Origin: JAFGPS01 sp964628465
GTDB taxonomy: Bacteria > Planctomycetota > Phycisphaerae > Sedimentisphaerales > Anaerobacaceae
Direction of reading: 5' to 3'
NCBI GenBank assembly: GCA_964628465.1
Contig: CAZVOA010000001.1
Coordinates: 124,001 to 188,000, forward strand
DNA length: 64,000 bases
Shown here: piece after piece, positions 54,717 to 63,385 of the stretch
How positions within the stretch are numbered: the stretch's first letter is position 1
Layout of the letters: every line of letters begins with the position of its first letter
The notes under the pieces: generated by a model
What the model was told of the DNA's origin: nothing
Database searches by the model: none
What the model saw: only the letters and a program-made list of their open reading frames with translations
Made by a program: the position numbers and the translations under genes

Positions 54717-54719
54717 AAA

Positions 54720-55328
54720 TTAAAATGGCCAGATTAAATCAAAAATAGCACCGAGCCATCCTGGCTTGGTAAATGGTGCGCTTATACCTTTACTCGTTGT
54801 TGTAAGGTGGAAATCCGCAACCTGCTCGCTTTTTACTGTGTTATCATAGGCAATATCATTCGGCCTGACTATGCCGCTTATTTCAATCATCTGTGTATCA
54901 CCGGCAATATTTCTTTCGCGATTACCCATAACTATCAGATTACCGTTAGGAAGAATATCCACAACAACTACAGTGACACTATCAATAAAACTTCTTTCAT
55001 CTTTGTAATCCGCTTTACTTGAAAGAGAATTACCACTGCTGGCTTCCATTCCATATTCACCAATATCAGCAATATTCCCGATTTCACCATTAAATATTGT
55101 CGATCTTTCAGTATCTTTTGACAAATCTCTCTTTGCTTTATTATCAACAATACTGCTTTCAGAGATTTTAATTGTAAGAACATCGCCAATATGCCTGGCA
55201 ACATCATCGGTATAAAGAGTTTTTGCGCTTTTGCTTCTTTTAGCCCAGATAGATGATGCCTCAGTTAAACCCTGACCAACAAATATCAAAGCGAATACCA
55301 TGAATATTATTATTTTCTTATAACTCAT
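54720..55328 (-). CDS. flgH: Flagellar L-ring protein, without lipobox
   Basis: This 202-residue FlgH has the family stretch LYTDDVARHIGDVLTIKISESS, followed by a beta-rich part with DSVTVVVVDILPNGNLIVMGNRE and ISGIVRPNDIA. The N-terminus is a plain signal peptide (ending GLTEAS) with no Cys anywhere near the cleavage site, while typical FlgH is a lipoprotein. The ring would therefore be held in the outer membrane by protein contacts alone. Order flgA-flgH-flgI is conserved. Confidence 0.92.
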   Translation of the reverse strand: MSYKKIIIFMVFALIFVGQGLTEASSIWAKRSKSAKTLYTDDVARHIGDVLTIKISESSIVDNKAKRDLSKDTERSTIFNGEIGNIADIGEYGMEASSGNSLSSKADYKDERSFIDSVTVVVVDILPNGNLIVMGNRERNIAGDTQMIEISGIVRPNDIAYDNTVKSEQVADFHLTTTSKGISAPFTKPGWLGAIFDLIWPF

Positions 55329-55342
55329 TTCATTCTCCTGTA

Positions 55343-56335
55343 CTATATAGGTTCGACGCTGCCGTCCTCGTTGACTCTCGCAATAATAATCCGCTGCGAA
55401 TCAACATTCTTTACTTTTATAATATCCCCGACCTTACCATCCTGCATAGTTCTTCCAACAGCGGTAATTGTAAATCCGGGCCTTACTACGCGTATTACGA
55501 CATTTTGATTTCTCTTGACAATAACCTCAAGCTCTGCGGCACCTATCATTCCCTCGTGTATTACGGCATTAACCTGTATTGCTCTTTTCGCGAATAAACC
55601 ATATGGTGACTTCCAGCCTGATGGTTCGGGTGTAGTCGAGGTTCTTTTTTCAATCTTCACATTTTCAGGTGTAATTACTGTACCGGAAGGAATGCCGGTG
55701 ATAGCGACAGGGACACGATTTTCATATTCGAGTTTGAAACTCAAAACTCTTGAAGCAATTTTTTCACCACCGGCCTGAACCGCTATTTCAACATTAATCT
55801 GATTTCCATTAATAACTTTATCGAGTTTATATGAATACTTGATTTCCTTACCCGAATCAGGAATAATTAGTTCCTGTACTATACGAATCGGCTTCCAGCC
55901 TGCAACAGATTTATCAGAAAGATTATTTTTCAAATAATTATCCGCAAGTTTTATAAAATCATCACCGGTAATTATTGTTTGTTTTCGTCTGACGATAATT
56001 TCTTCTGCGCCCATAAATGTCACGTTATCTGCAGATATTCCTTCTGATGCAAGACGGCTCATTATGGTGTTTTTAGAAATCACTATCTCTTGTCCCGGCA
56101 TGGAAAAACGGCCTAAATCCACATGATTCGCTTTTTTAACTAAGGAATCCGTTCCTTTCACGATACCAACATAACCAAGTTTTAATATACTTTCCTGAAT
56201 TGAAATTTCTCTCGGAAGATAAATCTGCAAATCAGTTATATTCTCATCCTGATTTTGTGCGGCCTGCATATTACTGAACAATACGCAGGTAAAAACCAAA
56301 ACAATTAATTCATAAATAATTATATTTCTTTTCAT
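55343..56335 (-). CDS. flgA: Flagella basal body P-ring formation protein FlgA
   Basis: This 330-residue periplasmic protein (signal peptide up to about MQAAQ) assists P-ring assembly. The C-terminal SAF/ChapFlgA domain shows VPVAITGIPSGTVITPENVKIEKR, FAKRAIQVNAVIHEGMIG and VIRVVRPGFTITAVGRTMQDG with the final GDIIKVKNVDSQRII. The N-terminal 150 residues are an extra domain in line with long FlgA forms. It lies between flgG and flgH. Confidence 0.92.
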   Translation of the reverse strand: MKRNIIIYELIVLVFTCVLFSNMQAAQNQDENITDLQIYLPREISIQESILKLGYVGIVKGTDSLVKKANHVDLGRFSMPGQEIVISKNTIMSRLASEGISADNVTFMGAEEIIVRRKQTIITGDDFIKLADNYLKNNLSDKSVAGWKPIRIVQELIIPDSGKEIKYSYKLDKVINGNQINVEIAVQAGGEKIASRVLSFKLEYENRVPVAITGIPSGTVITPENVKIEKRTSTTPEPSGWKSPYGLFAKRAIQVNAVIHEGMIGAAELEVIVKRNQNVVIRVVRPGFTITAVGRTMQDGKVGDIIKVKNVDSQRIIIARVNEDGSVEPI

Positions 56336-56345
56336 AATTATCCTC

Positions 56346-57131
56346 TTATGTACCTATATTATTTGCCGTTCTTAGCATATCGTCACCGGCTTTTATCGCG
56401 CGAGAGTTAATTTCATATGCTCTTTGCGCAGTGATAAGATTCACAAGCTCTTTCACCATCTGTACGTTCGATTTTTCAAGGAATCCCGACTGTATTGTAC
56501 CGAGGCCGCTGTCTCCCGGTGTGCCTGTAACCGGTGAGCCGCTTGCTGTAGTTTCCGCCAACAGGTTGTCACCTTCGCTCGAAAGACCTGATGGATTTGG
56601 AAATCTTACAAGTTGAATGTTGCCGACAACAGACTGGGAATTAGAAGAGTCAGTGACATTCACACCGCCGTCTTTTTGTATTGTTATAGCGACAGCATCA
56701 GACAAGCCGCTGATGGAAGGCTGAATAGTATAGCCCTGAGAAGTAACCAACTCACCATTGGCATTAACCTGCAATGCTCCATCACGAGTATATCTCATTT
56801 CACCATTGGGCATAACAACCTGGAGAAATCCTTCTCCGGTTATGGCAATATCAAGATTGTTACCGGTATTTTCCAGTTCCCCCGCTGTAAAAACTTTTGT
56901 ATTTGATGCCGCTCGAACACCGCTTCCTATTTCCAAACCGGTTGGAGCAACCACGCCGGAAGCTACTTCAGTACCTGATTCCTGCATTTTAACATAGACC
57001 AGGTCCTGAAAATTGATCTGACTGCGTTTGAATCCGGTGGTATTAATATTCGCGAGATTATTCGAGATAATATCCACCATCATCTGCTGAGCAGTCATAC
57101 CTGTCGCCGCCGTAGAAAACGCTCTTAACAT
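56346..57131 (-). CDS. flgG: Flagellar distal rod protein
   Basis: This 261-residue FlgG has the N-terminal motif FSTAATGMTAQQMMVDIISN followed by NLANINTTGFKRSQINFQDL, the LEIGSGVRA segment, and the C-terminal QRAYEINSRAIKAGDDML. Length equals the standard FlgG. It forms the distal rod; flgF is the next gene upstream, 25 bp away. Confidence 0.96.
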   Translation of the reverse strand: MLRAFSTAATGMTAQQMMVDIISNNLANINTTGFKRSQINFQDLVYVKMQESGTEVASGVVAPTGLEIGSGVRAASNTKVFTAGELENTGNNLDIAITGEGFLQVVMPNGEMRYTRDGALQVNANGELVTSQGYTIQPSISGLSDAVAITIQKDGGVNVTDSSNSQSVVGNIQLVRFPNPSGLSSEGDNLLAETTASGSPVTGTPGDSGLGTIQSGFLEKSNVQMVKELVNLITAQRAYEINSRAIKAGDDMLRTANNIGT

Positions 57132-57156
57132 TGTATTACTCCTTTATAATTTAATA

Positions 57157-57891
57157 TTACCCCATAGCTATATTCATCAGGCTATTTGAGGCATCACTTC
57201 TTTTTTCCAAAAATTTAGTATTAGCTTCATACATCCGGGTAACCATTATCATATCAACCAGTTCTTCGATAATATGAACATTCGAGCCTTCAAGGTAGCC
57301 CTGCTTGACCATGATATTTTTAGTGACTTCAGGCTGGATATCTTCATCAGTCATCTTAAAACAACTATTACCAACCGGCGCAAGTTTGCAATCATCATCG
57401 CCAAAATCTACAAGCTTGAATTTTCCTAATGTTCTTCCCTGTGCGCTTATAGTACCATAAGCGTCAACAAAAATATCAGAAACAGCGATTTTTCTGGGAA
57501 CAGAAATAACGCCGGATTCACCCGCTACAGTTCTTCCCTCTAAATCTACAATTTGTCCGCTCTGATTTGTGCTGAATGTTCCATTTCTCGTATAAAGAGG
57601 ACCATCCGGTGTTTCAATTACAAAAAATCCTTTGCCCATAAGAGCAAAATCCATTTCTCGTCCGGTTTCAGTCATTGTACCCTGTGAAAAATCGAAGGCA
57701 GTGCTCAATTCAACTTCTCCGGGTTTATATGACTGTTCAGTTATATTCTGATCATCAAGAGCTTTGGTAAAAGCATTACTTCTACGCTTGAATCCAACAG
57801 TACTGACATTAGCGAGATTATGCGTAATGATTTCATACTCCTTCATCAACGCTTCCATACTCGAACTGACTTGTGCTGTTAATTCAGACAT
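57157..57891 (-). CDS. flgF: Flagellar proximal rod protein FlgF-like
   Basis: This 244-residue rod protein has N-terminal SSSMEALMKEYEIITHNLANVSTVGFKRR (read as EYEIITHNLANVSTVGFKRR), GKGFFVIETPDGPLYTRNG and the C-terminal MVTRMYEANTKFLEKRSD. It is closest to FlgF by position and length, but FlgF and FlgG are hard to separate by eye. flgG follows. Confidence 0.88.
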   Translation of the reverse strand: MSELTAQVSSSMEALMKEYEIITHNLANVSTVGFKRRSNAFTKALDDQNITEQSYKPGEVELSTAFDFSQGTMTETGREMDFALMGKGFFVIETPDGPLYTRNGTFSTNQSGQIVDLEGRTVAGESGVISVPRKIAVSDIFVDAYGTISAQGRTLGKFKLVDFGDDDCKLAPVGNSCFKMTDEDIQPEVTKNIMVKQGYLEGSNVHIIEELVDMIMVTRMYEANTKFLEKRSDASNSLMNIAMG

Positions 57892-57900
57892 ACTTTACCT

Positions 57901-59181
57901 TTAGTTAATTCCGGCTTCCGATATGTATTCATATTTTTGGGATTTATCTTTATGACCCGAATGAATCTCTTTGATTTGTCTCTTACTCAAAGAAGCTTCA
58001 TTTGTTGCTTTAACCATTTCACTTATATTTGATTCGTTGAGATTATTTAATTCAATCGCGATTGAATAACCTTTTTCAATTTCTTCGATATGTTTTACCG
58101 TGCCAATGTCTTCGATTATCCTGATAGGTAATGTAATATTATTATCAACGTTTGATTGTTCGACATTTCTATTAACCAAATGCCCCAGTTTTAAAATGAC
58201 AATAACTCTATCACCAATTTTAACTTCCAGCGGCGATATGAGTCTAAGACCTGGACCAGCTAATTCAATTAATTCAGCAGGCATAAATTTGGGAGGCTCC
58301 CAAATGCCATACTTATCTGATTCCAAATCTGTCTTTCGTTTATTTTTTTGATTATCTGAAAAAATCTTTGAAAATGGAAAAGCCGCTATATATGCCGGCT
58401 CATTAACAGCAACTCTTAAAAAACGCCTGCGATTAACATGCCTTATCTTTTCACTATGCTGCAATATTAAAATATTACCATTAGTCTTTAGTACATAAGT
58501 ATCAAATTCCCATATTACCGAACCAAAATAATATCTGGCACAAAAAGCATCACCTTGTTCACACCCAATCATTTCCTGCAATTGAACAGTCATGCCGAGA
58601 TTTGAATTTTCAGTAACTATGGTTTCAACTTCAAAAAACTCCATGGATTCAGGATTTGTAAGATAAATTTTTCTGCCTTCAGCTATTTGCCTGCTGCCTG
58701 ACATATTCTTTTTTATTGCTATTTCTGAAACTGATGTACGCTTTTGAAAACCCATTTTCTCACGCAGCATAGTCAATTCCGCACCTAAATATCTGCTTCT
58801 TTTTGCACCATATTTTGACATTGTAACTCTTAACATTTGAGTTGCGCCGCGATCAAAGACATCACCCATAGTAAAAATGGATTCTGCAAGCCTGAGCCTT
58901 GCCCTTTCTGCAATATCCATCAGAATTTGTCTTTCACGAGTATTCAGCCCTCTCTTTTCAGCATATTCTATAAACACATGATTCGAGTTTCTTTTTCTTT
59001 TAATCGCATCGAGAAGAGTAACAATAATAAATACCATAATTAACGCGGCCAAAATAACTCCGCATATAAGAATAAACTCATCTTTAGCCCAGAAATTGGA
59101 ATTAAATAAACGTAAGGCGCTCAATCGCTGAGTCGATGTTAAAGAAGATGATGCGTCTATATGTAAATTAATTATATTCAC
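57901..59181 (-). CDS. Membrane PilZ-like protein in the hook operon
   Basis: This 426-residue protein has one membrane segment (about residues 36-60), a helical cytoplasmic part, and a YcgR/PilZN-like beta domain (about 165-240). A PilZ-like domain begins with the c-di-GMP-binding arginine motif VNRRRFLRV (Arg251-256). The second PilZ motif, normally D/N-x-S-x-x-G, reads ELAGPG (306-311), with Asp and Ser replaced, so binding may be weak or altered. Its position between flgE and flgF suggests it adjusts flagellar assembly or motor function in response to c-di-GMP. Assignment rests on these motifs only. Confidence 0.68.
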   Translation of the reverse strand: MNIINLHIDASSSLTSTQRLSALRLFNSNFWAKDEFILICGVILAALIMVFIIVTLLDAIKRKRNSNHVFIEYAEKRGLNTRERQILMDIAERARLRLAESIFTMGDVFDRGATQMLRVTMSKYGAKRSRYLGAELTMLREKMGFQKRTSVSEIAIKKNMSGSRQIAEGRKIYLTNPESMEFFEVETIVTENSNLGMTVQLQEMIGCEQGDAFCARYYFGSVIWEFDTYVLKTNGNILILQHSEKIRHVNRRRFLRVAVNEPAYIAAFPFSKIFSDNQKNKRKTDLESDKYGIWEPPKFMPAELIELAGPGLRLISPLEVKIGDRVIVILKLGHLVNRNVEQSNVDNNITLPIRIIEDIGTVKHIEEIEKGYSIAIELNNLNESNISEMVKATNEASLSKRQIKEIHSGHKDKSQKYEYISEAGIN

Positions 59182-59204
59182 TATACTATTCCGTTTAGGG
59201 TAGT

Positions 59205-60869
59205 TTATCTAATAAGATTCGTTAGTTCTCTAAGAATATCATTCGCAACTGTTATACTTCTTGCGTTTGCCTGGAAGCCGTTTTGAGCAAGAATCATATT
59301 CACGAATTCTGTCGCAACATCCGCATTTGATTTCTCAAGCGAACCGCCGTGAACTGTACCAGCACCGCCTGTCATTGCCTGTGTTGAGATGGCTTCACCA
59401 GAGTTGGCCGATGAAGCATAATAGCTGTTTCCGATATTTTCAAGACCCATTGAATTCTGGAACATAGCTATCTGGATGGTAGCAATATTTTTCTTAATAC
59501 CATTCGAGAATGCACCGATAACAATTCCTTCATTGTTTACTGAAACAGTTGAAAGGTTTCCTGCTTCATAACCATCCTGGTCTTTTGCAACCGCTGTAGA
59601 ATTACCTGCAAATTGTGTGAGACCATCCAGCTTGCCGCTTGTACCTAAATCGATACTGATTGTTTGCGGATTTCCTGCATCGTGGGCATATGTTATAACG
59701 AATTGACTAAGGTCTGCGCCGGCTATACCAGAGAACGAACCATCGTTAGCATCAAAGGTAATTCCTTCAATTCTCCTGTTTTCCATTGTTAATTCATTTA
59801 CTTCTCCGGTAACTGAGCTTAAAACCAGGTCCCATGTATTTTCAGTGTCAGTTCGCACGAAAGCTCCTGAAAGAACATGTTTGCCGCCCTGGGCATCATA
59901 AGTAGTTATATTCATGGTTTTTACTTCCTCACCGCCTACTGTTGATAATTCAAAATAAGCAGGAGTTGTTAAAGTTCCATCGCCTGAATATGACATAGAT
60001 ATATCTGTTCTGCTGTATCCGCTTGTATCATCAGTAATGCGAATCTGGCCATTAACGAGTGAAGCTGTCGAGCCATCAAGAACATTTGTATTCAAATGGT
60101 TTATAATATCGCCTAAAGTCGTACTTCCACTTACCGCGAGAGTAAGACCGGAGTTAAAAGCTGTTCCATCTTTATCATAGCCGCTGAAAGTTAAAGTACC
60201 TGATGTCAGAGTACCGCTATATTGATCAAGCTGGTCAAGTTCTGTACTTGAGTTAGCGATTGCCCCATTACCATAAGTATATGAAATATTTGATGTGGCA
60301 ACCTGTGTTCTTGGTGTGCTAAAAGATGAATCGGCACTGAGATTACCTGAAACAACGATTTCAGATGTTGCTCTCGCAGGCATGGCAACATCATAAGGAA
60401 TATGAATATTGCTATCACCGGCTACCTGAAAACCATCTACCTCACCTTCTGAACCGATTCTTTGAACAAGATAACCGGTTGAAGGATCAACAAGGTTCGA
60501 ATCCGCATCTACTGTAAACGCTCCTGCTCTCGTGTAAACATCCTGTTCACCATCACTTAAAACAAAGTAGCCTTCACCTTCTAACGCAAGGTCGAGAGAA
60601 TTACCTGTTTTTACAATATTGCCCTGGGTCAGAATAGGGGATATACCCGCAACTCCAACACCGCTACCCATCTGTTGAGGATTTGTTCCACCAAGACTTG
60701 ATGTTGGTTGAGATGCTTTTGCTACGGTTTGGCTTAAAAGCTCAGAAAAAACAATCCTGCTGGATTTGAACGCTGTAGTATTTACATTCGCAAGGTTATT
60801 ACCCGCTATATCGATCATTTTCTGGTGCGCCTGTAATCCTGAAACTGCCGCTGATAATGCAAAACTCAT
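59205..60869 (-). CDS. flgE: Flagellar hook protein
   Basis: This 554-residue hook protein has the N-terminal ALSAAVSGLQAHQKMIDIAGN followed by NLANVNTTAFKSSRIVFSEL, YFVLSDGEQDVYTRAGAF, and the C-terminal VNMILAQNGFQANARSITVANDILRELTNLI. It is longer than the 400-residue enterobacterial FlgE, the extra length lying in the surface domains. It follows flgD, its assembly scaffold. Confidence 0.95.
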   Translation of the reverse strand: MSFALSAAVSGLQAHQKMIDIAGNNLANVNTTAFKSSRIVFSELLSQTVAKASQPTSSLGGTNPQQMGSGVGVAGISPILTQGNIVKTGNSLDLALEGEGYFVLSDGEQDVYTRAGAFTVDADSNLVDPSTGYLVQRIGSEGEVDGFQVAGDSNIHIPYDVAMPARATSEIVVSGNLSADSSFSTPRTQVATSNISYTYGNGAIANSSTELDQLDQYSGTLTSGTLTFSGYDKDGTAFNSGLTLAVSGSTTLGDIINHLNTNVLDGSTASLVNGQIRITDDTSGYSRTDISMSYSGDGTLTTPAYFELSTVGGEEVKTMNITTYDAQGGKHVLSGAFVRTDTENTWDLVLSSVTGEVNELTMENRRIEGITFDANDGSFSGIAGADLSQFVITYAHDAGNPQTISIDLGTSGKLDGLTQFAGNSTAVAKDQDGYEAGNLSTVSVNNEGIVIGAFSNGIKKNIATIQIAMFQNSMGLENIGNSYYASSANSGEAISTQAMTGGAGTVHGGSLEKSNADVATEFVNMILAQNGFQANARSITVANDILRELTNLIR

Positions 60870-60929
60870 TTTTTATTCTCCTTATTATCACGAGCATTTA
60901 GCACATACTCGCACATTTTTGATTTTGTC

Positions 60930-61334
60930 TTACTGGTTTTCTACCAAAACTACATCACTCAATCCGATTGTATATTCCTGATCTGCATCAGCCTTTACTC
61001 CCAAAAGACTTTCTTGTGTTTCAGAATCATAGAAAACAGAATTAACTGTACCGGACTTGATCTCTAATTCACCAGTAGTTTCATTTTCCATATAGAAAGT
61101 AATATTCTTTTCTAAAAGCGAATTCGCATAATTGCGATTAGTAGTAGAAAGAACGTTTGCAAAACTGGAATTCATGTTTTCAAGTTGTGATAGCTGTGAA
61201 AACTGAGCCAACTGAGAAGCCATTTGATTATTATCCATCGGCTCAAGAGGATTTTGATTTTGAAGCTGTGTTACAAGAAGTTTCATATAATCCGTCTGAA
61301 TTTGACTTGATGAACTTGCTTCTATAGATGCCAT
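60930..61334 (-). CDS. flgD: Flagellar hook capping/scaffold protein
   Basis: This 134-residue protein has the FlgD signature TDYMKLLVTQLQNQNPLEPMDNNQMASQLAQFSQLSQLENMN (read in parts: LLVTQLQNQNPLEPMDN and ASQLAQFSQLSQLENMN). It is a short form without the C-terminal FLG/Tudor-like domains. A TTG seven codons upstream is in frame, but AAAGGA is positioned for ATG 61334. As first gene after the sigma54 promoter it opens the hook-rod-ring operon. Confidence 0.92.
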   Translation of the reverse strand: MASIEASSSSQIQTDYMKLLVTQLQNQNPLEPMDNNQMASQLAQFSQLSQLENMNSSFANVLSTTNRNYANSLLEKNITFYMENETTGELEIKSGTVNSVFYDSETQESLLGVKADADQEYTIGLSDVVLVENQ

Positions 61335-61391
61335 TTTTTTCCTTTTTTTTAACAATTTATTTCAAATACCTAAAACAACTTGAATTGAATT

Positions 61392-61408
61392 AGCAATTAC
61401 CGTGCCAG
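61392..61408 (-). promoter_or_regulatory. Sigma54 (RpoN) promoter of the flg operon
   Basis: Read on the minus strand, CTGGCACG (61408-61401), four bases and TTGCT (61396-61392) match the -24/-12 sigma54 consensus TGGCACG-N4-TTGC exactly. Transcription should begin near 61380, about 50 nt before flgD. Hook and rod genes under sigma54 are well known in polar-flagellated bacteria. Confidence 0.85.
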
Positions 61409-61860
61409 AGAAATAATAATTCTTCATAGAAACAATCGTAAAAATACAACCAAAAAGAATGTAAGTAATGTATTTACAAGATGTTATATTATACAAAAAA
61501 TCCTATACCACATCATATTGGTTAGGTTTGAAATTGTGTTATCGGGTTATATCGACTAAATTTTCCGGAAAATTCTGCCGGGTATATTTACCAATGAAGT
61601 AAAAATAATATACGGAAAATATTTAAATAGATTGACCCTTAACTGTAAAAATGATGTATATATTAACAGTTCATTTTTTTATTATTAATGAAACCAAAAG
61701 CAATAAAGTTGACTAAAATTGATTCCTCGATTAGACTACTCTAAAGCAAAATTAATATTAAAAAAACATTATTATAATTATTCGCACTTTACAGCAGATA
61801 CGTCAGGTTTCTTAACGTATCTTCCAGAGTAGCTGTGAAGAAATGAAAGGCCTTTAATAA
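61409..61860. other. Divergent regulatory region between flgD and purF
   Basis: The 526-bp gap flgD-purF has no coding frame. Besides the sigma54 promoter it has a 16-bp perfect palindrome (AATTTTCCGGAAAATT, 61559-61574) placed about 150 bp upstream of that promoter. A weak TTGACC box lies at 61632, with TGTATA at 17 bp. An 8-bp hairpin sits before purF (AGATACGT 61796-61803, ACGTATCT 61815-61822), and the purF ribosome-site purines lie inside the palindrome AAAGGCCTTT (61846-61855). Confidence 0.5.
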
Positions 61861-63321
61861 ATGAAAGAAGGTAGTTTTTCTTCTTATTCAATGCGTGAAA
61901 ATTGCGGTCTGTTTGGAATTTTCGGTGATAAAGATGCGGTAGAAAATACGTACTTTGGCTTACATAGCCTCCAGCATCGCGGCCAGGAAGCAGCCGGAAT
62001 TGCTTCAAGTAACGGCGAAACAGTTCAATGTTATACCGGAATGGGAACTGTCAAAAGGGTATTCCGAAGAGGCAGCGAAATTCTGAATCAATTATCCAAT
62101 CCAATAGCTATTGGCCATGTAAGATATTCAACCGCCGGCTCAAGTAAAGTGATTAATAGCCAGCCGCTTTTAGCAGAGTATTCTCAGGGACAGGTAGCCG
62201 TAGCACATAATGGAAACCTTATCAACGCACGATTGCTTCGGGATGAATACGAAGCACATGGAAGCATATTTAAAACCACAAGTGATACAGAAGTTATTAT
62301 CCATTTACTTGCCAAACCAACCCATGTCTGCAAACCAGACCCTCTTGGCCATGTCCTGAAACACCTCCAGGGAGCATATAGTTTGCTATTCCTGTTTGCA
62401 GACAGAATCGAGGCGGCTCGCGATCCATATGGAATTAAACCTCTTTGCATAGGTAAGACTAAAAAAGGCGCTTATGTTGTAGCCAGTGAAACTTGTGCTT
62501 TAGACGCAATTGAGGCAGAGTTTGTCAGAGAAGTCGAACCCGGTGAAATCGTTACATTGGACAAAAAAGGTTTGCATAGCAGATTTTTTGTAACGCCAGG
62601 TAAAATATCGTCTGCCCACTGTTTATTCGAGCATGTATATTTCGCCAAACCGAATAGTACGATATTCGGTGAAAATGTCCATGAGTTCAGAAAAAAACTC
62701 GGACGCAGACTGGCAATAGAACATCCGTCAACAGCAGACGTCGTAATACCTGTTCCTGACTCAGGAACCTCGGCGGCCTTGGGTTATGCTGAACAAAGCA
62801 AAATTCCATTTGATATGGGATTTGTACGAAGTCACTATATAGGGCGAACATTTATTTCGCCTGAACAGAAACAAAGAGAAATAGAAGTAAGACTTAAACT
62901 TGGAATTATAAAGGAAGTAGTCGCAGGAAAACGCATTGTAGTAATTGACGATTCAGTCGTTCGAGGAACAACAACCAGAAGCAAGATAAAAACACTACGG
63001 CAGGCTGGAGCAAAGGAAATTCATCTGAGAATAAGCTGCCCACCAATAAGATTCCCATGTTTTTACGGTATTGATTTCCCAACAAAGGAAGAGTTACTCG
63101 CTAATAATCGTGATATTGATCAAATAAAAACATTCCTAAACGTTGACAGTATCGGATATATTTCTCTGGAAGGAATGTTGGATTGTGCAATTAAAAGTCC
63201 TGATGAATACTGTACCGCGTGTTGGAGCGGTTCATATAGAATCCCCGTAGATTTTCCTGTAAGTAAGTACTCACTGGAAAGTTATCAATTGAACATGTTT
63301 GATGAGTTTTTGGAAATATAA
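61861..63321 (+). CDS. purF: Amidophosphoribosyltransferase
   Basis: This 486-residue enzyme makes phosphoribosylamine from PRPP and glutamine, the first step of purine synthesis. Cys15 (CGLFGIFGDKDA) is the N-terminal nucleophile, so a 14-residue propeptide must be removed (4 residues if translation begins at Met11). Other motifs are LQHRGQEAAGI, GHVRYSTAG, and the PRPP loop VVIDDSVVRGTTTR. Cysteines at AHCLFEHVYFAKP, RFPCFYGID and EYCTACW match the four [4Fe-4S] ligands of the B. subtilis-type enzyme, which is oxygen-labile. purM follows 64 bp later. Confidence 0.96.
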   Translation: MKEGSFSSYSMRENCGLFGIFGDKDAVENTYFGLHSLQHRGQEAAGIASSNGETVQCYTGMGTVKRVFRRGSEILNQLSNPIAIGHVRYSTAGSSKVINSQPLLAEYSQGQVAVAHNGNLINARLLRDEYEAHGSIFKTTSDTEVIIHLLAKPTHVCKPDPLGHVLKHLQGAYSLLFLFADRIEAARDPYGIKPLCIGKTKKGAYVVASETCALDAIEAEFVREVEPGEIVTLDKKGLHSRFFVTPGKISSAHCLFEHVYFAKPNSTIFGENVHEFRKKLGRRLAIEHPSTADVVIPVPDSGTSAALGYAEQSKIPFDMGFVRSHYIGRTFISPEQKQREIEVRLKLGIIKEVVAGKRIVVIDDSVVRGTTTRSKIKTLRQAGAKEIHLRISCPPIRFPCFYGIDFPTKEELLANNRDIDQIKTFLNVDSIGYISLEGMLDCAIKSPDEYCTACWSGSYRIPVDFPVSKYSLESYQLNMFDEFLEI

Positions 63322-63324
63322 ATA

Positions 63325-63373
63325 AAGTACAGAGTTCGATGTACTTAGCACTGAGTACTCGGAACTAAGAACG
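63325..63373. repeat. Heptad-periodic palindromic element, copy D
   Basis: Seven perfect-step heptamers fill the purF-purM gap: AAGTACA, GAGTTCG, ATGTACT, TAGCACT, GAGTACT, CGGAACT, AAGAACG. Bases AGT in the left words become AACT or AAC in the right words. Nested inverted repeats follow (AGTTC with GAACT, AGTAC with GTACT). It begins 4 bp after the purF stop and ends 12 bp before the purM ATG. Confidence 0.7.
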
Positions 63374-63385
63374 AAATTAAAATTT

